Assembly (NCBI RefSeq): GCF_003386205.1
Contig: NZ_QRDY01000001.1
Coordinates: 62,001 to 126,000 of the forward strand
Direction: 5' to 3'
DNA from: Cohnella lupini
GTDB taxonomy: Bacteria; Bacillota; Bacilli; Paenibacillales; Paenibacillaceae
Length of the DNA stretch: 64,000 bases
Below, piece after piece: positions 54,604-62,575 of this stretch. Position 1 is the first letter of the stretch. The number at the start of each line of letters is the position of its first letter. A model generated the notes under the pieces. It was not told the DNA's origin. It ran no database searches and saw only the letters and a program-made list of their open reading frames with translations. Made by a program: the position numbers and the translations under genes.

Positions 54604-57243
54604 ATGAAACCCATGAAAGCAGCAGAAATCCGCAGTAAATGGTTAGCTTTCTTCGAAAGCAAAGGCCATAAAATCGAGCCGAGCTCGCCGCTCGTTCCGC
54701 ATAACGATCCTTCGTTGTTATGGATTAACGCGGGGATGGCGCCGCTTAAAGCCTATTTCGACGGACGCGTGATTCCGGAAAATCCGAGAATCGCCAATTC
54801 GCAGAAGTGCATTCGCACGAACGATATCGAGAATGTCGGGAAAACCCGCCGTCACCACACTTTCTTCGAAATGCTGGGCAATTTCTCAATCGGGGACTAT
54901 TTTAAGGAAGAAGCCATCACTTGGGCTTGGGAATTCCTCACGGGTCCGGAGTGGATCGGATTCGAGCCGGAGAAATTGTCGGTTACCGTTTACCCGGAGG
55001 ACGAAGACGCTTACCGCTTCTGGAACGAGAAGATCGGTCTTCCTCAAGAGCGGATCGTGAAGCTGCAAGACAACTTCTGGGATATCGGCGAAGGGCCATG
55101 CGGTCCCTGCACGGAAATTTTCTACGATCGCGGCGATAAATACGGAGATCTATCCGACCCGGATTGCACGACGGGCGGAGAGAACGAACGTTTCCTGGAA
55201 GTATGGAACGTCGTTTTCTCGGAATTCAATCACAACAAGGACGGCAGCTACACGCCTCTTCCGAATAAGAATATCGATACGGGCGCGGGTCTCGAGCGTT
55301 TCGCTTCCATCCTGCAGGACGTAGATTCGAACTTCGATACGGATCTATTCATGCCTATCATCGATCGGGCAAGCGGCATCGCCGGAGTCACATACAAGAA
55401 GAACGAAGAGCACGACGTCGCGCTGAAGGTCATCGCGGACCATATCCGGACGGTAGCCTTCTCCGTGGGCGATGGCGTGCTTCCTTCCAACGAAGGACGC
55501 GGTTACGTCATCCGCCGTTTGCTTCGCCGCGCCGTTCGTTACGGCAAAGTTCTCGGCATCGATCGTCCGTTCTTATGGGAATTGACGCCTATCGTAGGCG
55601 AAATCATGGGCGGCTTTTACCCGGAAGTGTTGGAGAAGCGCGAATTTATCGAGAAGGTCATCCGCACGGAGGAAGAGCGGTTCCATGAAACGCTGTCCGA
55701 CGGATTGGCGATTTTGTCGGAGCTGTGCCTGAAAGCGAAAGCCGATGGCCGTAATGTCATTTCCGGTCCCGACGCATTCAAGCTATACGACACCTATGGC
55801 TTCCCGTTCGACCTAACGGAAGACTATGCGACCGAGCAAGGAATGACCGTCGACCGAGACGGCTTCGATTCCTCCATGCGGGAACAGCGAGACCGTGCCC
55901 GTGCGGCCCGTCAAGAATCGGACAGCATGAAGGTGCAAGGCGGACCGTTGGCCGATTATACCGAGAAGAGCGAATTCGTCGGATACGACGGCTTGACCGC
56001 CGAAGCTCGTGTGCTTGCCATCGTGTCCGAAAATCAATTCGTCGACGTTGCCGGCGTGGACAATAAAGTGCTGGTCGTGCTCGACCGTACTCCGTTCTAT
56101 GCGGAGAGCGGCGGACAAGTGAGCGATCGCGGCGTATTATCCGGTAACGGAGTCCATGCCGAAGTAACCGGACTGAGCAAGGCGCCGCACGGCCAATCCG
56201 TCCATCAGGTAATCGTTACGAACGGCTTCCTCAAAGTCGGCGATACGGTGACGGCATCCGTCAACGCATCGGAGCGCGGAGACACCGTGCGTAACCATAC
56301 GGCGACCCATTTGCTGCACAGGGCGCTGAAGGACGTGCTCGGCGAGCACGTTAACCAAGCGGGCTCGCTCGTGGAACCGGACAGGCTTCGGTTCGACTTC
56401 TCGCATTTCGGCGCGATCACGGCAGAAGAACTCGCGGAAGTTGAACGCCGCGTCAACGAACAAATCTGGATCGGCACGGAGCTCGATATCGGGTTCAAAC
56501 CGATCGCGGAAGCGAAAGCGATGGGCGCGATGGCTCTGTTCGGCGAAAAATACGGCGACATCGTCCGCGTGGTACGCGTAGGCGACTATAGCTTGGAGCT
56601 GTGCGGCGGATGCCACGTCCGCAATACTTCGCAGATCGGACTGTTCAAGCTGGTCAGCGAAGGCGGCATCGGTTCCGGCGTTCGGCGGATCGAGGCGGTC
56701 ACCGGCCGCAACGCTTATAATTATCTGGACGATCAATTAAACGTATTGAAGGGCGCCGCGGCGCAATTGAAATGCGGCGTGAACGACGTCGCTAAACGAG
56801 TTGACGCCATACAAGGCGAAGTTCGCCAGCTGCAACGCGACAACGATTCGCTCCAAGGCAAGCTTAGCCGCTTGGAGGCCGCCGATCTCGTCTCCGCGGC
56901 GCAATCCGTAGGCGGCGTCACGCTGCTCGCCACCGAAGTGAACGCCGGCGGCATGGATGCCCTCCGCGGCGTTGCGGACGAGCTCAAGCTGAAGCTGAGC
57001 TCCGCCGTGCTCGTGCTCGGTTCGATCGAAGGCGACAAGGTCAACCTGGTCGTCGCCGTCACTTCCGATCTCGTGCGGCAAGGACTGCACGCGGGCAAGC
57101 TGATCAAAGAAATAGCGGCCGTTTGCGGCGGAGGCGGAGGCGGCAAGCCGGAACTAGCCCAGGCCGGGGGCAAGGACCCTTCCAAATTAACGGATGCTCT
57201 TGCTCTGGCCGAAGGTTTGGTTTTAGCTCAGCTCGGGAAATAG
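54604..57243 (+). CDS. alaS: Alanyl-tRNA synthetase
   Basis: Charges tRNA-Ala and edits Ser/Gly mischarging. 879 residues: class II core (1-360) with motif 2 around [18 protein letters not shown], the editing domain with zinc-site residues HTATHLL and CGGCHV, and a C-terminal C-Ala domain ending with the glycine-rich [19 protein letters not shown] 54604 has AAGGGGG upstream. Alanine-specific T-box control precedes it. Confidence 0.97.
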   Translation: MKPMKAAEIRSKWLAFFESKGHKIEPSSPLVPHNDPSLLWINAGMAPLKAYFDGRVIPENPRIANSQKCIRTNDIENVGKTRRHHTFFEMLGNFSIGDYFKEEAITWAWEFLTGPEWIGFEPEKLSVTVYPEDEDAYRFWNEKIGLPQERIVKLQDNFWDIGEGPCGPCTEIFYDRGDKYGDLSDPDCTTGGENERFLEVWNVVFSEFNHNKDGSYTPLPNKNIDTGAGLERFASILQDVDSNFDTDLFMPIIDRASGIAGVTYKKNEEHDVALKVIADHIRTVAFSVGDGVLPSNEGRGYVIRRLLRRAVRYGKVLGIDRPFLWELTPIVGEIMGGFYPEVLEKREFIEKVIRTEEERFHETLSDGLAILSELCLKAKADGRNVISGPDAFKLYDTYGFPFDLTEDYATEQGMTVDRDGFDSSMREQRDRARAARQESDSMKVQGGPLADYTEKSEFVGYDGLTAEARVLAIVSENQFVDVAGVDNKVLVVLDRTPFYAESGGQVSDRGVLSGNGVHAEVTGLSKAPHGQSVHQVIVTNGFLKVGDTVTASVNASERGDTVRNHTATHLLHRALKDVLGEHVNQAGSLVEPDRLRFDFSHFGAITAEELAEVERRVNEQIWIGTELDIGFKPIAEAKAMGAMALFGEKYGDIVRVVRVGDYSLELCGGCHVRNTSQIGLFKLVSEGGIGSGVRRIEAVTGRNAYNYLDDQLNVLKGAAAQLKCGVNDVAKRVDAIQGEVRQLQRDNDSLQGKLSRLEAADLVSAAQSVGGVTLLATEVNAGGMDALRGVADELKLKLSSAVLVLGSIEGDKVNLVVAVTSDLVRQGLHAGKLIKEIAAVCGGGGGGKPELAQAGGKDPSKLTDALALAEGLVLAQLGK

Positions 57244-57320
57244 GTACGAAGGATATCGATAAGTTCGAGCTCGCATAGCTTCAAAGCATTACCGATCATT
57301 TCCTGTCCCCCGTAGATTAT

Positions 57321-57328
57321 GTTATTAT
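57321..57328 (+). promoter_or_regulatory. Possible extended -10 promoter before ireB
   Basis: TGTTATTAT-type extended -10 box in the 130-bp gap after alaS; no clear -35 box. Confidence 0.35.
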
Positions 57329-57373
57329 GGAGGTAAGGTTTTAGAGTTTGTCAGTGAAAGCGAGGTGCTGGAG

Positions 57374-57649
57374 ATGAGCTCATCGGACAAGAACCATATG
57401 GATCAGACCGTCAAATTCGACGTCGTCGCGGATCCCCATGAAGTGTCTGCCCGCGATATTTTATTTACGGTGCACGATGCTTTGGTGGAAAAGGAATATC
57501 ATCCAATCAATCAGATCGTCGGCTATTTGCTCTCGGGCGATCCAGCCTTTATTCCGCGCCATAACAACGCGCGAAGCTTGATTCGCAAGAAGGAACGCGA
57601 CGAAATCATCGAAGAGCTCGTCCGCTTCTATCTTCAGCAGAACCGGTAA
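57374..57649 (+). CDS. IreB family regulatory phosphoprotein (UPF0297, YrzL-like)
   Basis: A 91-residue protein of the IreB/UPF0297 family: [60 protein letters not shown] is the conserved core. In Enterococcus, IreB is a substrate of the PASTA kinase IreK and affects cephalosporin resistance; the role in this organism is inferred. ATG 57374 follows AGGTG. Next gene ruvX starts three bases after its stop. Confidence 0.93.
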   Translation: MSSSDKNHMDQTVKFDVVADPHEVSARDILFTVHDALVEKEYHPINQIVGYLLSGDPAFIPRHNNARSLIRKKERDEIIEELVRFYLQQNR

Positions 57650-57652
57650 CCG

Positions 57653-58066
57653 ATGCGGATCATGGGATTGGATTACGGGGAAAGAAGAATCGGCGTCGCT
57701 ATGAGCGACCTGTTCGGATGGACTGCCCAGGGGTTGGAAGTGATCGATCGCAAGATCGTAGCCGATCCAATGGCTCGTATAGCCGGATTAATCAAAGAAT
57801 ACGAGGTCGAGTCCATCGTCGTCGGATTGCCGAAGAACATGAACGGAACCGTCGGGCCGAGTGGCGAAAATTGTATCGCATTCGCGGAAACCTTAAAGCA
57901 AACACTATCCTTACCTGTACGACTTTGGGATGAAAGGTTGACTACGGTTTCCGCCGAACGCACGTTGCTTGAAGCCGACGTAAGCAGGGCCAAACGCAAA
58001 CTAGTCATCGACAAAATGGCAGCGGCCATTTTGCTGCAGAGTTACCTAGACTCCATATCGAAATGA
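57653..58066 (+). CDS. ruvX: Putative pre-16S rRNA nuclease / Holliday junction resolvase YqgF
   Basis: A 137-residue RNase H-fold nuclease of the RuvX/YqgF family (B. subtilis YrrK), implicated in 16S rRNA 5' maturation. Catalytic Asp in MGLDYGERRIG, the VGLPKNMNGTVGPSGE segment, WDERLTT and the C-terminal VIDKMAAAILLQSYLDS are all present. There is only a weak ribosome site, consistent with translational coupling to the gene three bases upstream. Confidence 0.93.
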   Translation: MRIMGLDYGERRIGVAMSDLFGWTAQGLEVIDRKIVADPMARIAGLIKEYEVESIVVGLPKNMNGTVGPSGENCIAFAETLKQTLSLPVRLWDERLTTVSAERTLLEADVSRAKRKLVIDKMAAAILLQSYLDSISK

Positions 58067-58075
58067 GGAATTCCC

Positions 58076-58393
58076 ATGACAGACGTCATTAACAACAACG
58101 ATGAAGATGAAGCAGAAATTATTTACATCCCCGACGACGAAGGCAACGACGAGGCATTCGAGGTTATCATGCGCTTCGAATTGGACGACGGTACGGACCG
58201 GAAATACATGATGGTCGTGCCCGCCGACGAAGACGGAGACGAAGAGCAGGAAGTGTTCGCGTTCCGTTACAACGAAGAGAACGAAGAAATTCAGCTGTTC
58301 CCGATCGAGGATCAAGCGGAGTGGGATATGGTCGAAGAAACGTTCAATACTTTGATCGGCGAATTCGACGAGGCCGAAGGCAGCAAAGAATAA
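58076..58393 (+). CDS. DUF1292 protein (YrzB-like), first copy
   Basis: A 105-residue acidic protein of the DUF1292 family: EIIYIPDDEGNDEAFEVIMRFEL and YKYMMVVPAD-type segment (RKYMMVVPADEDGDEEQEVFAFRY) followed by an EEW-like C-terminal motif. Function unknown; the gene is conserved next to ruvX and ireB across Firmicutes. GAGGAA upstream of ATG 58076. Overlaps the next gene by one base. Confidence 0.88.
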   Translation: MTDVINNNDEDEAEIIYIPDDEGNDEAFEVIMRFELDDGTDRKYMMVVPADEDGDEEQEVFAFRYNEENEEIQLFPIEDQAEWDMVEETFNTLIGEFDEAEGSKE

Positions 58394-58701
58394 TGGCAGG
58401 CGGCGGAAACGATCCGAAGCCATCCGAACTAAAGCAGCAATATGGAGAAAGCGTAGAGTTGGTTACGGAAGACGGATCCTCTCTTAGCTTTCGGATATTG
58501 GCTGAGCTTACGGTTGGCGGTAACCGTTATGCGTTATTGCAATCGGAAGCAATGAAGGAAGACGACGAATTCGATGTATTCAGAATCGTCGCGGACCCGA
58601 GCGGCGAAGCGCAACTTGAAAACGTTACGGACGAAGAAGAGTGGGAGCTGGTTGCGGAAGCTTTCGACGATTCGCAGTTCGGTAGTGATGACCAGCCTTG
58701 A
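58393..58701 (+). CDS. DUF1292 protein, second copy
   Basis: A 102-residue acidic protein, homologous in layout to the gene before it: ELVTEDGSSLSFRILAELTVGGNRYALLQSE and ENVTDEEEWELVAEAFDD. Its ATG shares a base with the preceding stop (TAATG), so translation is coupled. An upstream ATG at 58321 would overlap the first copy in another frame and is rejected. Probably a tandem duplication, now quite diverged. Confidence 0.82.
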   Translation: MAGGGNDPKPSELKQQYGESVELVTEDGSSLSFRILAELTVGGNRYALLQSEAMKEDDEFDVFRIVADPSGEAQLENVTDEEEWELVAEAFDDSQFGSDDQP

Positions 58702-58770
58702 GTATAAAGGAACAGAGAGCGGGCGACCGCTCTTTTTCACGAATACGGGGCTTGCTGGAGGGGAAATAGC

Positions 58771-60063
58771 GTGGATAGAGATGATGAGCCGACATCGGGA
58801 TGGAAATCCATATACGGCAATAAAGTGAACGGCGAGGAGGATAAGTCGCCCGGAACTAACGAGACCGCCGCGGCGACGGAGTTGAGCAGGTTCTCGCATG
58901 CGACCAGATCCGCCGCGCCTTTGCGCGCCAACGCTCCCGTTGAACCGACAAGCCGCACGGAAGCAAGAACGACATCCGCTCCCCAGGTTCGCCGTCGCAA
59001 ACCTCGCGTATTGCTTTGGTCCTTCCTGATCGCTCTCGGAATCGTCCTTTCCGTGGCAGGCGGAGCTTTATTTTACTTGTGGAACGGATTGCGACCGGCT
59101 CCGGCCTCGGCGTCGCCCGTGAAAATCACGATCAGCTCGGGCATGCGCGCGAAAAACGTAGCCGAGTTGCTCGAACTGAACGGACTTATACGTAGCGCGT
59201 TTCTATTTAGCGGTTGGCTGAAGGTCGAAGGCGAGGGATCCCGTTTCCAAGCCGGCGAATACGAGTTGACTCCCGGAATGACCCGCGACGAGATCGTGGC
59301 GAAGCTTAACACCGGGGATATCGTTGCCGCGGCGACGATACGGTTCACGATACCGGAAGGTTTTACGGTTCAACAAATCGCGGCAAGAATGGTTGAAGCC
59401 GCCAAATTAGACAAAGCGAAATTTCTGGAAGCGGCGGGGAAAGCGGATTTATGGACGGGGTCGCTTTGGGCCAAAGCCGTGCCTACGGACAAAGACCTAA
59501 GATATCCGCTCGAAGGATACCTTTTCCCCGAAACCTACGAGATGAAACGGGGAAGCACGGAGACCGATATCATCAATCGGATGTTATCCGAGCTTGACCA
59601 TAAGCTTGACCAATTACCGGAAGATTGGCAGAGCGTCCTGGAAGAACGGGGGCTCACCGTGCACCAGCTATTAACGATCGCGTCTCTTGTCGAGCGCGAG
59701 GTCGTCGTAGACGAGGAGCGTCCGATCGTATCCAGCGTTATCCAAAACCGCTTGAGAATCAAAATGCCTCTGCAAATCGACGCAACGATTCAATACTTGC
59801 TCGACAAGCAGAAGGAAAGATTGCTCGAAGAAGATCTTAAAGTGGAAAGTCCCTACAATACGTATTTGAATGCGGGATTGCCGCCCGGACCGATCGCTTC
59901 GCCCAGCTTGAAATCGATCGAGGCCGCTTTATATCCGGAGCAAACGGACTACCTGTATTACGTGACGAAAAAAGACGGAACGAATACGCACTTGTTCGCG
60001 GTAACGTATAAGCAGCATCAGAAGAATATCCAACAAAGCGAGAAGAACGTAAAACCAGAATAA
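58771..60063 (+). CDS. mltG: Endolytic murein transglycosylase MltG
   Basis: Cleaves nascent peptidoglycan strands and sets glycan length at the membrane. 430 residues: a long disordered hydrophilic N-terminus (1-75), one membrane helix (80-104), a LysM-like region (about 115-185) and the YceG catalytic domain with catalytic E308 in IASLVEREV. The end LPPGPIASPSLKSIEAALYP is a family hallmark. GTG 58771 has GGAGGGG upstream. The cytoplasmic tail is longer than in E. coli MltG, as is usual in Firmicutes. Confidence 0.95.
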   Translation: MDRDDEPTSGWKSIYGNKVNGEEDKSPGTNETAAATELSRFSHATRSAAPLRANAPVEPTSRTEARTTSAPQVRRRKPRVLLWSFLIALGIVLSVAGGALFYLWNGLRPAPASASPVKITISSGMRAKNVAELLELNGLIRSAFLFSGWLKVEGEGSRFQAGEYELTPGMTRDEIVAKLNTGDIVAAATIRFTIPEGFTVQQIAARMVEAAKLDKAKFLEAAGKADLWTGSLWAKAVPTDKDLRYPLEGYLFPETYEMKRGSTETDIINRMLSELDHKLDQLPEDWQSVLEERGLTVHQLLTIASLVEREVVVDEERPIVSSVIQNRLRIKMPLQIDATIQYLLDKQKERLLEEDLKVESPYNTYLNAGLPPGPIASPSLKSIEAALYPEQTDYLYYVTKKDGTNTHLFAVTYKQHQKNIQQSEKNVKPE

Positions 60064-60090
60064 AGACGCATTCATGATTCGAATGCGCTC

Positions 60091-60149
60091 CGACCCGGCG
60101 AGCATAGCGATGCACCTCTTTGGTGCCTACGCGTAAGCGCGCCGGGTCG
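60091..60149 (+). other. Two-helix hairpin between mltG and the first U32 gene
   Basis: A perfect 10-bp outer stem, CGACCCGGCG and CGCCGGGTCG, encloses an inner GCACC-TCTTT-GGTGC hairpin (60112-60126). Only a weak T stretch follows (ATTTTCCC), then a GGAGG site at 60161. It may be a structured leader or an mRNA-stability element. Confidence 0.7.
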
Positions 60150-60164
60150 AAGATTTTCCCGGAG

Positions 60165-61130
60165 GTGTTAAATATTTCTACCGGAAACAATGAAGTTTCA
60201 ACTAGCGTCCCCGAATTGCTTATTTCCGCAGGATCCATGGGGCAGATAGAACGATATATCGCCGCCGGAGCGACGGCGGTGCTGATCGGCGAATCCCGAT
60301 TCGGCATGAGGCAGCCGGGCGATATTCTTTCCGGCGACCTGAAATCAGCCGTTCTTATCGCTCATCGATTAGGCGCCAAAGTTTACGTTAACATGAACAA
60401 ACTGTTCCGAAACGACGAATTGGCCGCTTTGCCCGAGTATTTAATTTCGATAACGGAAGCGGGGGGGGATGCCATCGTTTTCGGAGATCCCGCCGTATTG
60501 ATGAACGCGAGACGGCATGCGCCCGGTGTAAAGCTGTTCTGGAATGCCGAGATGACCGGAACGAATTCTTCCGCCGCTTCCTACTGGGGAAGGCGCGGGG
60601 CCGCCCGGGCCGTCGTGGCGCGGGAGTTGAACGAAGAGGAAATCGGCGATCTGAAGAGCAAAGCCGAGATGGAAATTCAGGTCCAGGTCCATGGAGCGAC
60701 GAATATCTACTACTCCCATCGGAATCTCGTCCAGAGCTATTTGGAGCATCTGGGCAAAGAGGCGTCTCTTGTGCGCAGGGGAGTCGACCGAGGATTATTC
60801 TTAGTGGAAGCGGAACGTCCCGATGAACGCTTTCCCGTTTACGAGGACGATAACGGCACCCATGTTATGAGTCCCGACGATATTTGTTTGCTGGAGGCAT
60901 TGCCCGAGCTCGTGCAAGCAGGTGTGGATAGCTTCTATATCGAGCCCTTGCTGAAGTCGGAGGAGTACAACGAAACCGTCTTGAAGAGTTACAGGGCTGC
61001 ATTGGATCTGTGGAAACGGGATCCGGGGGCGTACAAATTCGATAACCTTTGGCTGACCTCCATTCAAAGATTGCAAAGCTCCGAGAGGGAACTCGGCTTT
61101 GGTTTTCTATATAAGGAACAAGTCTATTAA
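60165..61130 (+). CDS. Peptidase U32 family protein (YrrN/TrhP1-like)
   Basis: A U32-family protein of about 320 residues lacking the cysteine signature of the second copy: VPELLISAGSMGQIERYIAAGATAVLIGESRFGMR and VQVHGATNIYYSHRNL. In B. subtilis YrrN and YrrO are needed for prephenate-dependent hydroxylation of wobble uridine (ho5U) in tRNA. The start is uncertain: GTG 60165 overlaps the GGAGG site at 60161-60165, whereas ATT 60174 has ideal spacing (eight bases) but is a rare codon. The in-frame TTG 60120 lies inside the hairpin. Confidence 0.85.
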   Translation: MLNISTGNNEVSTSVPELLISAGSMGQIERYIAAGATAVLIGESRFGMRQPGDILSGDLKSAVLIAHRLGAKVYVNMNKLFRNDELAALPEYLISITEAGGDAIVFGDPAVLMNARRHAPGVKLFWNAEMTGTNSSAASYWGRRGAARAVVARELNEEEIGDLKSKAEMEIQVQVHGATNIYYSHRNLVQSYLEHLGKEASLVRRGVDRGLFLVEAERPDERFPVYEDDNGTHVMSPDDICLLEALPELVQAGVDSFYIEPLLKSEEYNETVLKSYRAALDLWKRDPGAYKFDNLWLTSIQRLQSSERELGFGFLYKEQVY

Positions 61131-61155
61131 CGAAAACGCAAGGAGGTTAATCGGA

Positions 61156-62412
61156 ATGAGCAATACGCTTATACAAGACATGCCTCTTAAGCAAGGAAAG
61201 AGGCAGCGGCTGGACAAACCGGAGCTTCTGGCCCCGGCCGGAAGCTTGGAGAAGCTGAAATTCGCCGTTCATTACGGAGCCGACGCGGTCTATATCGGCG
61301 GGCAGAAATACGGCTTGCGTTCGAACGCCGACAACTTCAGTTTCGAAGAAATGCGCGAAGGCGTGTTATTCGCGGAGAAATACGGCGCCAAAGTATTCGT
61401 GGCGACGAACATATACGCGCATCAAGAGGATTTGGACGGCGTAGCGGATTACCTCAGGGAGCTGGAAAACGCGGGAATCGCCGCGATTATCGCGGCGGAT
61501 CCGGCTATCGTCGAGATGGCGCAGCAAGTCGCGCCAAAGCTGGAGGTGCATTTAAGCACGCAACAATCTACGATGAACTGGCAGGCCGTGCAATTCTGGA
61601 AAGAAGAAGGCTTGCCTCGAGTCGTGCTGGCGCGCGAAACGACGATGGAAGAAATTCGCGAGATCAAAGCGCGCGTGGACGTGGAGATCGAAGTGTTCAT
61701 TCATGGCGCGATGTGTTCCTCCGTGTCCGGCCGCTGCGTATTGTCGAACCATTTTACCGACAGGGATTCCAACAGGGGCGGCTGCTGCCAATCCTGCCGC
61801 TGGAAATACGACTTGCACGCGGACGAGCAATCGGTCATGGAGCCTGGTCATAATCCGTTCACGATGGGCTCGAAGGATCTTTGCATGATCCAGCATATCC
61901 CGGATCTGATCGAGGCCGGAGTCGATAGCTTCAAGATCGAAGGCCGAATGAAAAGCATTCACTACGTCGCTTCCGTCGTCAACGTTTACCGACAGGCGAT
62001 AGATGCCTATATGGCTGATCCGGAAGGTTACCGGCTGCGCCCCGAATGGGTAGAGGATATCGGCAAGGCGGCGAATAGACCGCTTAACACCGGATTCTTC
62101 TACGCGGTGCCCGGAGCGGAGGAGCATATATACGAAGAGGAAGAGAAGCCGGCCCCTTACGATTTCGCCGCGATCGTGACGGATTACGACGAAGCGACGG
62201 GGTTCGCCACCGTCCAGCAACGTAGTCCGTTCCGACCGGGTATGGAGATCGAGTTCTTCGGTCCCGGAGGAAGGCAGTCTTTTCAGACTATTGTCGAGAT
62301 GACCGACATGGAAGGGAATCCATTAGCGGTAGCTAGGCATCCATTGCAAAAGGTTCGTATCAAAACGGAGAAACCGGTTGAGCCTTTAGACCTAATGCGG
62401 AAAAAATTGTAA
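61156..62412 (+). CDS. Peptidase U32 family protein (YrrO/TrhP2-like)
   Basis: A 418-residue U32 protein with the signature EVFIHGAMCSSVSGRC and the cysteine cluster RGGCCQSCRW that in tRNA-hydroxylating TrhP proteins binds an iron-sulfur cluster. N-terminal KPELLAPAGSLEKLKFAVHYGADAVYIGG is typical; a beta-barrel extension lies after residue 350. Expected role: ho5U34 formation in tRNA together with the upstream U32 protein, and not proteolysis. ATG 61156 has AGGAGG. In B. subtilis the yrrM (trmR) methyltransferase precedes the pair; it is not here. Confidence 0.93.
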   Translation: MSNTLIQDMPLKQGKRQRLDKPELLAPAGSLEKLKFAVHYGADAVYIGGQKYGLRSNADNFSFEEMREGVLFAEKYGAKVFVATNIYAHQEDLDGVADYLRELENAGIAAIIAADPAIVEMAQQVAPKLEVHLSTQQSTMNWQAVQFWKEEGLPRVVLARETTMEEIREIKARVDVEIEVFIHGAMCSSVSGRCVLSNHFTDRDSNRGGCCQSCRWKYDLHADEQSVMEPGHNPFTMGSKDLCMIQHIPDLIEAGVDSFKIEGRMKSIHYVASVVNVYRQAIDAYMADPEGYRLRPEWVEDIGKAANRPLNTGFFYAVPGAEEHIYEEEEKPAPYDFAAIVTDYDEATGFATVQQRSPFRPGMEIEFFGPGGRQSFQTIVEMTDMEGNPLAVARHPLQKVRIKTEKPVEPLDLMRKKL

Positions 62413-62446
62413 TAAATATATTTAAAAACAAAGGAATTGTTAAAAG

Positions 62447-62530
62447 ACTTGTCGAATTGTCACGATAAAGTAAACGATGTCGCCTCTTTGGCCGATATAT
62501 ACTTTATGGACAGCTCGGCAAGTTTTTTTA
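62447..62530 (+). terminator. Long-range inverted repeat with T7 tract, terminator-like
   Basis: ACTTGTCGAATTGTC (62447-62461) can pair with GACAGCTCGGCAAGT (62509-62523) in 14 of 15 positions counting two G-U pairs, and the second arm runs into seven T. The loop of 47 bases holds the sigma-D type promoter of the next gene. Confidence 0.5.
62471..62498 (+). promoter_or_regulatory. Sigma-D (motility) type promoter of the chemotaxis receptor gene
   Basis: TAAA and GCCGATAT separated by 16 bases match the Bacillus sigma-D pattern TAAA-N(14-16)-GCCGATAW, about 80 bases upstream of the receptor start. Confidence 0.7.
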
Positions 62531-62575
62531 TGCCGTAAGTCAGTCGTCACTACATAGTTGGAGGGTTATTCGCAG

